Of a stretch of 14,059 nucleotides of DNA, positions 8,238-14,059 are shown one piece after another. The notes below the pieces were generated by a model. That model searched no databases and had not been told where the DNA came from. It was given only the letters and a program-made list of their open reading frames with translations. Position 1 is the stretch's first letter. The number at the start of each line of letters is the position of its first letter. The DNA is taken from the NCBI GenBank assembly GCA_015259235.1, contig JABZGM010000041.1, positions 1-14,059 on the forward strand, given 5' to 3'. Made by a program: the position numbers and the translations under genes. The stretch comes from Alloprevotella sp. (lineage in GTDB: Bacteria > Bacteroidota > Bacteroidia > Bacteroidales > Bacteroidaceae).

Positions 8238-9944
8238 ATGAGCAACGAAAAAAACACCTCTTATGAGGAACCTACATATTCAATCTCCGCAAGTGGAGAG
8301 TCAACACAAAGCAAAAACCCTTATCCTGCTGCCGAGGTGATTCCTCTTGGCTGTGAGGATTTCACGGACAACTCAGAGCTTCCTTCTGAAAAGTCTGAAG
8401 ATTCATCTGTGGAATCCTATATTCCCTCGCAACAATCAGAAAAATCTGTTGATGCTCAAGCGAGTTCTGCAGAGACTTCCCATCCCTCCGTAGCGGAAGC
8501 CAAAGAAGGTAAGCCCCAAACTGCAGAACCAGCGCCAGAACCTACGGTATATTTCGAGGACTTGGCTTTGAGTGACGATGTGCTCGACGCCCTTTGGGAT
8601 ATGCGCTTTGAGAAATGTACCCCCGTACAAGCCCAATGTATCCCTCATATCCTAGAAGGCAAAGATATGATTGGCATTGCACAGACAGGAACAGGCAAAA
8701 CTGCTGCTTTCCTCTTGCCTATGCTCACCCTACTCCACAAAGAACCGCATCCTGCAGACGCAGTAAACTGCTTGATTCTTTCACCAACACGCGAACTTGC
8801 GCAACAAATCGACCAGGCTCTCCAAGGTTTTGCCTATTACACCAAAACCAACAGCGTGGCTGTCTATGGCGGCAACGATGGCATCCGATTTGAACAAGAG
8901 CGCAAAGCCTTTTCCCAAGGTGCAGACATCATTGTTGCCACCCCAGGTCGCTTGATTTCTCACCTCCAGTTGGGCAATCTCGATCTTTCTCGCACAACCC
9001 ATATCATTCTCGACGAAGCCGATCGCATGCTCGACATGGGATTCTTCGATGACATTAAGACGATCATGAAGCAACTTCCCGAGCATAAGCAGACTATTCT
9101 GTTTTCTGCGACAATGCCTCCGGAGATTGCGAAGCTGGCTCGCGAAATGATGCACAACCCTGTGGAGGTAAAGATTGCCGTCTCTAAACCCGCAGAGAAG
9201 ATTGACCAAAGTGTCTACGTATGTCGTGATAGTGACAAGACGCCTATCTTGAAGCATATCTTCACCCAGCAGCCACCTGAGCGCGTGATAGTCTTTGTGT
9301 CTTCCAAACAACGTGTGAAGGAACTCAACGTCATTCTCAAGCGCAAGGGCTACAACTGCGCAGCCATGCACTCAGATCTCGATCAAGCTGAGCGCGATGT
9401 CGTGATGCTAGGCTTCAAACAGCGTAATATCGACATGCTTATTGCTACTGATATTGTTAGTCGCGGCATAGACATCGACGATATCCAGATGGTCATCAAC
9501 TACGATGCGCCACGCGACCCCGAAGACTATGTGCACCGCATCGGTCGTACAGCACGTGCAGGACGCGAAGGTCGCGCCATCACACTCATTGGTGAGAAAG
9601 ATCGCTACCCTCTCTCGAAGATTGAAAAACTTCTGGAGAAGAAAATCACTCGAAATCCCTTACCCGAAGGCTGTCTTCCTCCAGAAGAACCCACTTCTCA
9701 CGAAGGGCGCGGCAAACATCGCCGAGGTGGCAACCATGGCGGTAGAGGAAACTCCGACAACCGTGGTAGAGGAAGAGGTGGAAAATCTCACGCTGGCTCC
9801 GACAATAACCGCAGTCAAAGCAAATCTTCACCAACAGAAAACAGCAAACAGGAACAATCTACCAACAGACAGCGTCGTCACCACCGTCGCCCCAACCAAA
9901 ACAAGTCCAACTCGAGCAATCACCATGCAGCAAGTCAAGCCTAA
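8238..9944 (+). CDS. DEAD-box ATP-dependent RNA helicase (RhlE-like)
   Basis: A cytoplasmic RNA helicase probably acting in ribosome assembly or RNA turnover, especially under cold or stress; the exact role is inferred from the family. The 568 residues hold a complete two-domain core: the Q motif (YFEDLAL to TPVQAQCIP, 105-136), motif I AQTGTGKT (148-155), Ia PTRELAQQ (183-190), Ib TPGR (235-238), DEAD (259-262), SAT (290-292), then ATDIVSRGIDI (403-413) and HRIGRTARAG (433-442) in the second RecA domain. Residues 1-100 are an acidic, Ser/Glu/Pro-rich extension not normal for RhlE. The C-terminal 85 residues are basic, Gly/Arg/His/Asn-rich with RGG-like repeats, a common RNA-binding tail in Bacteroidetes DEAD-box proteins. 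The ATG at 8238 follows an AT-rich stretch without a Shine-Dalgarno. The 45-base gap from the permease and the TAATG overlap with rsmG suggest cotranscription. Confidence 0.96.
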   Translation: MSNEKNTSYEEPTYSISASGESTQSKNPYPAAEVIPLGCEDFTDNSELPSEKSEDSSVESYIPSQQSEKSVDAQASSAETSHPSVAEAKEGKPQTAEPAPEPTVYFEDLALSDDVLDALWDMRFEKCTPVQAQCIPHILEGKDMIGIAQTGTGKTAAFLLPMLTLLHKEPHPADAVNCLILSPTRELAQQIDQALQGFAYYTKTNSVAVYGGNDGIRFEQERKAFSQGADIIVATPGRLISHLQLGNLDLSRTTHIILDEADRMLDMGFFDDIKTIMKQLPEHKQTILFSATMPPEIAKLAREMMHNPVEVKIAVSKPAEKIDQSVYVCRDSDKTPILKHIFTQQPPERVIVFVSSKQRVKELNVILKRKGYNCAAMHSDLDQAERDVVMLGFKQRNIDMLIATDIVSRGIDIDDIQMVINYDAPRDPEDYVHRIGRTARAGREGRAITLIGEKDRYPLSKIEKLLEKKITRNPLPEGCLPPEEPTSHEGRGKHRRGGNHGGRGNSDNRGRGRGGKSHAGSDNNRSQSKSSPTENSKQEQSTNRQRRHHRRPNQNKSNSSNHHAASQA

Positions 9945-10564
9945 TGGAACAAATCCTCCGATATTTCCCCGATCTCACCGATAAACAGAAAGAGCAGTTT
10001 GCGGCTCTTGATGCCCTCTATCGTGATTGGAATGCGAAAATCAATGTGATTTCTCGCAAAGACATTGACAATCTCTACGAACATCACGTGTTGCACTCAC
10101 TAGGCATCGCCAGAGTGATTCGTTTTCGCCCAGGTTCTTCCGTCCTCGACATTGGTACGGGCGGAGGTTTCCCCGGCATTCCCCTCGCCATCCTCTTTCC
10201 CGAAGTGAAATTCCACCTACTCGACTCCATCGGTAAGAAGGTTAAAGTTGCCCAAGCCGTAGCGGAAGCCATCGGTTTGGAGAATGTACGCTGCTCTCAC
10301 CGCAATGTCATGGAAGAGAAGGAGAAATATGACTTTGTGGTCAGTCGCGCTGTCATGCAGATGGGAGATTTGGTGAAACTTATCCGCAAGAACGTGCACC
10401 ACGAACAAAAAAATTCACTCCCCAATGGCGTGATTTGCTTAAAGGGTGGCGACATCCAACTGGAAATGCGCCCATTTAAGAACTGCTGTGAGGTGTGGAC
10501 CCTCTCGACTTACTTTGAAGAAGAGTTCTTCGAGACCAAGAAAGTGGCGTACGTGTCGTTATAA
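9944..10564 (+). CDS. rsmG: 16S rRNA (guanine-N7)-methyltransferase RsmG (GidB)
   Basis: RsmG uses S-adenosylmethionine to methylate N7 of G527 (E. coli numbering) in the 530 loop of 16S rRNA; loss is known to give low-level streptomycin resistance in several bacteria. The 206-residue protein has the family hallmarks: WNAKINVISRKD (29-40), the H-V-L-H-S-L segment (48-53), the cofactor-binding loop VLDIGTGGGFPGIPLAI (67-83), an acidic residue in LLDSIGKK, and VSRAV in the region where the family has its conserved V-S-R-A. The length is normal and the C-terminus (ETKKVAYVSL) is typical. It starts on the last base of the DEAD-box stop codon (TAATG), so translational coupling is likely, and it pairs two ribosome-related activities. 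A 12-base palindrome TCGTTATAACGA spans its stop codon; no T-tract follows. Confidence 0.97.
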   Translation: MEQILRYFPDLTDKQKEQFAALDALYRDWNAKINVISRKDIDNLYEHHVLHSLGIARVIRFRPGSSVLDIGTGGGFPGIPLAILFPEVKFHLLDSIGKKVKVAQAVAEAIGLENVRCSHRNVMEEKEKYDFVVSRAVMQMGDLVKLIRKNVHHEQKNSLPNGVICLKGGDIQLEMRPFKNCCEVWTLSTYFEEEFFETKKVAYVSL

Positions 10565-10694
10565 CGAGTCACCATACTTAAACAAAACCCAAGAAACTTC
10601 TCTAACCTCTTCCCCCGCTTGTAGTACTTCCATCTCTGCATCAAGTTAGGCGGAAAGTAGTTAGTCCTTTTGTATCTCTAAACCTTCCCAATAT
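10565..10694. other. Intergenic gap between rsmG and the hydrolase gene
   Basis: These 130 bases hold no open frame that looks coding. I see no intrinsic terminator and no clear TAnnTTTG box; TCCTTTTG at 10665-10672 matches the -7 element only weakly and has no -33 partner at the right distance. A promoter for the downstream pair is expected here but cannot be located by eye. Confidence 0.5.
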
Positions 10695-11342
10695 ATGCTC
10701 ACGGTAAAAAGTTTTTTCATGGAAATGCTGGGAGAAAACACCTATCTTCTCCACGATGAAACGAAGCAAGCCGTACTCATCGACTGCGGTGTGCTCCATC
10801 CTCAAGAAAAACAAGCCATAACCGACTATGTAACTGCCCACCAACTGCAAATCACTCAAGCGTGGCAAACACATGGTCACTTTGATCATATCTTTGGTTG
10901 CCAATGGGCATACGAGACTTTCGGAGTATCTCCCATACTCCACCCTGCCGACGAGCACAGATATCTGCATGCAGGTGAAGAACTTCAGCTTTTCCTGCAT
11001 CAACGTGTGGAGATTCCAGTCCCCTCCTTGGCAGCATATTTAGCAGATGGACAAATGTTGTCATTCGGCAACCATGATTTTGAAGTGATTGCCACACCGG
11101 GTCATACACCTGGTGGCGTATGTTTCTACTGCGCTTCGGAGAAAGTACTGATTACTGGGGACAGCTTGTTTGAAGGCAGCATCGGGCGCTGTGATTTGCC
11201 AGAAGGAGACATGGACACTTTGATACAATCGCTTCAAACTCGTGTGATGACTTTGCCTGATGATGTCCGTATTTATCCTGGACATGGTAGAAGTTCAACC
11301 ATCGGTCACGAACGAACCAGCAACCCCTACCTTATTTCCTAA
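10695..11342 (+). CDS. Metallo-beta-lactamase-fold hydrolase (glyoxalase II-like)
   Basis: A 215-residue cytoplasmic enzyme with no signal peptide, belonging to the small glyoxalase II/YcbL-like group of the metallo-beta-lactamase superfamily. The metal ligands are visible in order: THGHFDH (59-65; H60, H62, D64, H65), H137 in ATPGHTPGG, D156 in ITGDSLFEGSIGRCDLP, and H197 in YPGHG. All are intact, so a di-metal active site is expected. Hydroxyacylglutathione hydrolase proper has an extra C-terminal substrate domain; this protein stops after GHERTSNPYL, so it is the short form whose physiological thioester or other substrate is not known. Its start is the only sensible ATG near the conserved beta-strand. 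The next gene begins 14 bases after the stop, suggesting a two-gene unit. Confidence 0.93.
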   Translation: MLTVKSFFMEMLGENTYLLHDETKQAVLIDCGVLHPQEKQAITDYVTAHQLQITQAWQTHGHFDHIFGCQWAYETFGVSPILHPADEHRYLHAGEELQLFLHQRVEIPVPSLAAYLADGQMLSFGNHDFEVIATPGHTPGGVCFYCASEKVLITGDSLFEGSIGRCDLPEGDMDTLIQSLQTRVMTLPDDVRIYPGHGRSSTIGHERTSNPYLIS

Positions 11343-11356
11343 TCAATTCTTTGCTT

Positions 11357-12634
11357 ATGCGTCTTTCACGTTTCCTTCTTCTTTTCGGATTTCTCAGCCT
11401 TGCTTTGGCGATGAGCGCTCAGCAACGTAAGAACAACGCACGCACAGTGCGCAACTCTCTTGTCACGCCCACCAAACCCACAGTAGATGTGCATCATCTG
11501 ATTGAGGTCTATGATTGGGCTAAGGCGAGTGCCGCCCTTCAATCCCTAGTGCAGAGCACAAAGGAGGCTTCCGCGAAAGATTCTCTCCAATCACTCCTAC
11601 GAAGTGTGCGCCGTGCCGAAGAAATGATGGCTACGACTCAGCAAATTGTCTTTATAGATAGTGTGGTGGTGGATAAATCAAAATTACTTTCTGCCATTAA
11701 GATGAGTGAAGAAGCAGGAAAACTGCTCCCCTCAGCCCAAGTCTTTCCTCATCGCAACAATGCAACACTGTGGTCTAACGCAACTTTTGTCAATCCACTC
11801 GAAAGTACTGCGATCTTTGCTGCACCCTATGGTCACAACCAGAGCTTACAGTCTGTGTTTCGTACTGGAAATGGGTGGACACCAGCCGCACCCTTAGCTG
11901 GTATCGACAGTACTTTCAACGCGCCAGACTACCCTTTTCTCCTTTCAGACGGCACTACGCTATATTTCAGTGCAAAAGGAGCGGAATCCATTGGCGGATA
12001 TGACATCTTCGTGACGCGTTACAATCCCGACACGCGACAATATGTCAAACCTACGAATGTGGGCATGCCCTTCAATTCTCCTGCCAATGAATACCTCTAT
12101 GCGGTAGACCCTACCATGGGTATTGGATTATTGGCAACAGATCGCCGTCAACCCGAAGGAAAAGTCTGCATTTACTCCTTCCTTGTCCCCAGCGAGCGCA
12201 AGGACTATGATAGTGAGCGAATCTCCTCTACCGAGTTGCGCCAATTTGCACAGATTTCTTCCATCGCCCAAACGCAAATAGGTCAAACCGCTTCGATTAA
12301 AACAGTACAACAACGTAAGGCGCAGCAAAAGCAACAGCTCAATGCAAGCTCGACTTCCCTTTTCCGTTTCGTGGTGAACGATAACAAAGTATATCACTCA
12401 GCAGAAGACTTCACCAATAAGGAGGCGCGCGCCCTTATTCCACAATGGTTCAAGGCTCATCAACAACACACCACGCTGAAAAAACAATGCGATGCTGCAG
12501 AGTTGACGTATGCTCGCCAACGCACTCAGAAAAACGAGCAACAACTAGCCACTCTGAAGCAGCAATTTATCGCTATCACGGCTCAAGAAAAAGCTTTGGC
12601 TCAACAAATAAGACAACTAGAATTGGCACAATAG
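11357..12634 (+). CDS. Exported PD40 (WD40-like) repeat protein with C-terminal coiled coil
   Basis: A 425-residue protein predicted to be exported. The ATG at 11357 starts a clean signal peptide (basic MRLSR, hydrophobic core, likely cleavage after A21 in SLALAMSA); an in-frame TTG two codons upstream is less likely. Residues 45-125 are helical and may form TPR-like repeats. Residues about 135-277 hold PD40-type propeller blades, best seen in SDGTTLYFSAKG and IGGYDIFVTRYNPD, followed by MPFNSPANEYLYAVDPT. These sequences resemble the PD40 part of Bacteroidetes OmpA-linked proteins such as the PorE type, but no OmpA peptidoglycan-binding domain follows. Instead the C-terminus (about 365-425) is a Gln/Lys/Leu-rich coiled coil. 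A periplasmic or outer-membrane scaffold role is inferred; no catalytic residues are recognised. It lies 14 bases after the hydrolase gene, with no evident functional link. Confidence 0.85.
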   Translation: MRLSRFLLLFGFLSLALAMSAQQRKNNARTVRNSLVTPTKPTVDVHHLIEVYDWAKASAALQSLVQSTKEASAKDSLQSLLRSVRRAEEMMATTQQIVFIDSVVVDKSKLLSAIKMSEEAGKLLPSAQVFPHRNNATLWSNATFVNPLESTAIFAAPYGHNQSLQSVFRTGNGWTPAAPLAGIDSTFNAPDYPFLLSDGTTLYFSAKGAESIGGYDIFVTRYNPDTRQYVKPTNVGMPFNSPANEYLYAVDPTMGIGLLATDRRQPEGKVCIYSFLVPSERKDYDSERISSTELRQFAQISSIAQTQIGQTASIKTVQQRKAQQKQQLNASSTSLFRFVVNDNKVYHSAEDFTNKEARALIPQWFKAHQQHTTLKKQCDAAELTYARQRTQKNEQQLATLKQQFIAITAQEKALAQQIRQLELAQ

Positions 12635-12704
12635 GCGGTGTATTTGCCCAAAGTGGGCTATATCTCGTTCTTACTATCGCACTAGTCATAAGAAAACCTC
12701 ATTC

Positions 12705-12719
12705 TATAAACCGTTTATA
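12705..12719 (+). repeat. Inverted repeat directly upstream of the phosphorylase start
   Basis: TATAAA (12705-12710) and TTTATA (12714-12719) flank CCG, ending two bases before the ATG at 12722. This could be an operator or a weak leader hairpin near the translation start. No clear -33/-7 promoter pair is visible in the 87-base gap after the PD40 gene. AT-rich symmetry of this length can arise by chance. Confidence 0.35.
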
Positions 12720-12721
12720 TC

Positions 12722-13603
12722 ATGGACAACACTTATTTCCCCGAATCTGAACTCATCATCAACCCAGATGGTTCCATCTTTCACCTACATCTCCGCCCTG
12801 AACAACTAGCCGACAAAACAATTCTTGTAGGCGATCCTGGTCGTGTGGCTTTGGTGGCTTCTCACTTTGAAGAAAAAGAGTGTGAAGTGGAGAGCCGCGA
12901 ATTCAAAACTGTGACTGGCACCTACAAAGGTAAGCGCATCACAGTGCTTTCTACGGGCATCGGCTGTGACAACATTGACATTGTGGTCAACGAACTAGAC
13001 GCACTAGCCAATATCGACTTTGCAACGCGCCACGAAAAGCCCAACTTCCGTCAATTAGAATTGGTGCGCATTGGCACTTGTGGAGGATTGCAACCACACA
13101 CTCCCGAGGGTACTTTCATAGCTTCCCAGAAAAGCCTTGGTTTCGATGGACTCCTCAACTTTTATGCTGGACGCAATGAAGCGTGTGACCTAGAGTTTGA
13201 GAAAGCCTTTCTAGCACACATGCAATGGCAAGGCAATCAATGCATTGCTCACCCATATTGCGTAGATAATGATGCAGAACTGCTCGACCGCATCGGACAA
13301 ACTGACATGGTACGCGGAGTAACTATCGCTTGTGGTGGATTTTTTGGACCTCAAGGCAGAAGACTTCGTGTGCCACTCGCCGACCCCACTGCGAATGATA
13401 AGATTATGGCATTCAAACATGGTGATCTCTGCTTCACCAACTTTGAGATGGAGAGCAGCGCGCTCGCAGGTCTATCCAAACTCATGGGTCACAAAGCCAT
13501 GACTTGCTGCATGGTGATTGCTAATCGCGTGGCAGGCAAAGCTAATCCCAACTACAAAAACAGCATCGACACGCTGATTTCTCTCGTGCTCGACCGTATT
13601 TAA
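12722..13603 (+). CDS. Nucleoside phosphorylase, uridine phosphorylase-like (NP-I family)
   Basis: A 293-residue cytoplasmic enzyme that should cleave a nucleoside with phosphate to give the free base and (deoxy)ribose-1-phosphate in nucleoside salvage. The NP-I signatures are present: VGDPGR (36-41, phosphate loop), STGIGCDN (77-84), RIGTCGG (116-122, phosphate and base region), and NFEMESSAL (240-248), whose E-M-E binds the ribose hydroxyls. GFFGPQGR (206-213) lies where uridine phosphorylases have the uracil-recognising Gln/Arg segment. This favours uridine over purine nucleosides, but specificity cannot be proven by eye. The length is somewhat above the E. coli enzyme (about 253), with insertions around 100-110 and 140-195. 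It has an 87-base gap upstream and a long non-coding region downstream, so it may be a single-gene unit. I see no strong terminator directly after the stop. Confidence 0.92.
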   Translation: MDNTYFPESELIINPDGSIFHLHLRPEQLADKTILVGDPGRVALVASHFEEKECEVESREFKTVTGTYKGKRITVLSTGIGCDNIDIVVNELDALANIDFATRHEKPNFRQLELVRIGTCGGLQPHTPEGTFIASQKSLGFDGLLNFYAGRNEACDLEFEKAFLAHMQWQGNQCIAHPYCVDNDAELLDRIGQTDMVRGVTIACGGFFGPQGRRLRVPLADPTANDKIMAFKHGDLCFTNFEMESSALAGLSKLMGHKAMTCCMVIANRVAGKANPNYKNSIDTLISLVLDRI

Positions 13604-13812
13604 TCCTCCACCTTCTTCGAGTGTTGCAAGTAGCTTCGCAGATAATCATTCACCTTGCCTAAGCATTGTTGCTAACTTCATCTATTTTGAAGAATAGTCT
13701 CTTTCAAATCTCTCGAGGTAGCGCAAGTTCTTAAGCCTGTCTACTCTATTTTTCGCCAATCGTAGCGCAAAGAGGAGCCAAAATCTAAGATTATGGCAGA
13801 AAAAACTGCGAC
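13604..13812. other. Non-coding spacer after the phosphorylase gene
   Basis: No convincing protein gene, tRNA or promoter is visible here. A short symmetrical element CTTCA (13676-13680) / TGAAG (13688-13692) is too weak for a terminator. Small open frames exist on both strands but lack family resemblance. Confidence 0.55.
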
Positions 13813-13845
13813 AAACCGCAAGATTTGTGCTCAATTCTTCGGTTT
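13813..13845 (+). repeat. Imperfect hairpin upstream of the palindrome
   Basis: AAACCG (13813-13818) pairs with CGGTTT (13840-13845). After a bulged C at 13819, AAGA (13820-13823) pairs with TCTT (13836-13839). After one T-T mismatch, TTG pairs with CAA around a TGCT loop. That gives 13 base pairs with one bulge and one mismatch. It could be the 3' end structure of the phosphorylase transcript, although only four Ts follow and they belong to the next palindrome. Confidence 0.45.
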
Positions 13846-13864
13846 TATGCTGTACAGCATAAAA
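13843..13864. repeat. Perfect 22-base palindrome, candidate operator
   Basis: Arms TTTTATGCTG (13843-13852) and CAGCATAAAA (13855-13864) are exact complements separated by TA. The right arm ends five bases before the TTTG of the putative promoter at 13870. That position and the dyad symmetry fit a binding site for a dimeric regulator. An intrinsic terminator is less likely because the symmetry has no loop and the following bases are A-rich. The cognate regulator is unknown. Confidence 0.6.
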
Positions 13865-13869
13865 AATTA

Positions 13870-13901
13870 TTTGGAAGTATAATACAAAACTCCGAACTTT
13901 G
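13870..13901 (+). promoter_or_regulatory. Candidate Bacteroidetes promoter for the small RNA
   Basis: TTTG (13870-13873), exactly 20 bases, then GAACTTTG (13894-13901), which matches the -7 TAnnTTTG except for its first base. It has the same geometry as the lon promoter. The predicted start of transcription is about 13905-13908. A TATAAT string at 13878-13883 also lies here but has no -35 partner. Confidence 0.6.
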
Positions 13902-13905
13902 CAAT

Positions 13906-14001
13906 CGTTATCCGTACGGTTCGTTCCTTCTAGAACGGACCACATCTAACATTTTGTTAGAAACCAAAACGACGCGCTAGTGGGCGCGTCGTTTCTTTTT
14001 T
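13906..14001 (+). ncRNA. Candidate small RNA or attenuated leader with three hairpins
   Basis: Downstream of the putative promoter, about 95 bases can fold into three successive hairpins. The first is GGTTCGTTC (13918-13926) with GAACGGACC (13933-13941), 9 bp including one G-U pair. The second is TCTAACA (13945-13951) with TGTTAGA (13955-13961), 7 bp. The third is an 11-bp terminator hairpin (13967-13994) followed by a T-tract. No ATG lies inside, so a leader peptide starting with ATG is excluded. The 5' segment TCCGT (13911-13915) can alternatively pair with ACGGA (13935-13939), which would break the first hairpin, so a switch is conceivable. I do not recognise a known RNA family (not tmRNA, SRP RNA or an obvious riboswitch). 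It is a stand-alone small RNA or the attenuated 5' leader of a gene beyond the window. The ends are estimated. Confidence 0.55.
13967..14001 (+). terminator. Strong intrinsic terminator
   Basis: AAACGACGCGC (13967-13977) and GCGCGTCGTTT (13984-13994) form an 11-bp perfect GC-rich stem around a 6-base loop, followed by C and six Ts (13996-14001). The + strand orientation is favoured by the T-tract; on the - strand the stem is followed only by TGGTTTC. It could act weakly in both directions if a gene converges from the right. Confidence 0.85.
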
Positions 14002-14059
14002 GTCAGGGTACGAACCACAAACAAAGATTGTGACTTATCTGTCCAAGTTGCACTTGATT

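Noticed and set aside
8781..9371. 196-residue - strand frame opposite the DEAD-box gene
   Set aside because: Antisense shadow of the conserved helicase core.
9700..9920. Repetitive-looking Gly/Arg/Asn/His-coding DNA
   Set aside because: Low-complexity coding sequence of the helicase tail, not a DNA repeat array or CRISPR.
9505..9984. 159-residue + strand frame overlapping the DEAD-box 3' end and the rsmG start
   Set aside because: Out-of-frame reading of the repetitive RGG-like tail; both real frames are fully explained.
10556..10567. 12-base palindrome TCGTTATAACGA over the rsmG stop codon as a terminator
   Set aside because: No loop and no T-tract; likely chance symmetry.
13793..13882. 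29-residue + strand frame starting with ATG in the terminal intergenic region
   Set aside because: Too short to support, overlaps both the bulged hairpin and the palindrome, and the nearest AGGAG is 16 bases from the ATG, too far for a ribosome binding site. Could be a remnant or chance.
13878..13883. TATAAT resembling a sigma-70 -10 box
   Set aside because: No -35 element at a suitable distance, and the Bacteroidetes-type boxes around it explain the region better.
13682..13945. 87-residue - strand open frame in the terminal intergenic region
   Set aside because: No recognisable domain. It runs antisense through the palindrome, the promoter and the first hairpin of the candidate small RNA, and its start has no supporting signal.

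Overview
The window looks like chromosomal DNA of a Bacteroidales bacterium, plausibly near Prevotella/Alloprevotella. Three things support this. The intergenic regions carry Bacteroidetes-type promoters (-33 TTTG, about 20 bases, -7 TAnnTTTG). Start codons have AT-rich upstream sequence and no convincing Shine-Dalgarno. The gene content is also typical: the order lon - tgt - LptF/G-type permease, a relaxed-lipobox lipoprotein and a PD40-repeat exported protein. All ten protein genes are on the + strand and closely packed. I see no tRNA, rRNA, insertion sequence, CRISPR array or prophage gene.

Layout. (1) 47-2967: a weakly matching promoter, a small lipoprotein gene, and a PcrA/UvrD-type DNA helicase whose start overlaps the lipoprotein stop by 8 bases. 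(2) 2970-10564: a perfect Bacteroidetes promoter, then lon (ATP-dependent protease), tgt (queuosine tRNA transglycosylase, 8-base overlap), an LptF/LptG-family permease with a long N-terminal extension, a DEAD-box RNA helicase with an acidic N-terminus and basic RGG-like tail, and rsmG (16S rRNA m7G methyltransferase, TAATG overlap). The spacing suggests one operon combining protein quality control, tRNA and rRNA modification, RNA remodelling and LPS export. (3) 10695-12634: a metallo-beta-lactamase-fold hydrolase and an exported PD40 protein with a C-terminal coiled coil. (4) 12722-13603: a nucleoside phosphorylase of the uridine phosphorylase type, preceded by a small inverted repeat.

The last 456 bases (13604-14059) have no convincing protein gene but hold the most unexplained structure. 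There is a bulged hairpin, then a perfect 22-base palindrome, then a Bacteroidetes-like promoter (TTTG, exactly 20 bases, GAACTTTG). About 95 bases follow that can fold into three consecutive hairpins, the last being an 11-bp stem followed by a T-tract. I read this as a candidate regulated small RNA, or an attenuated leader of a gene beyond the window. I could not match it to a known RNA family by eye.

Other points of interest are the replacement of the usual zinc-binding cysteines in Tgt and the roughly 130-residue N-terminal extension of the permease. Nothing here is clearly a new defence or mobile system; most of the window is conserved housekeeping DNA.
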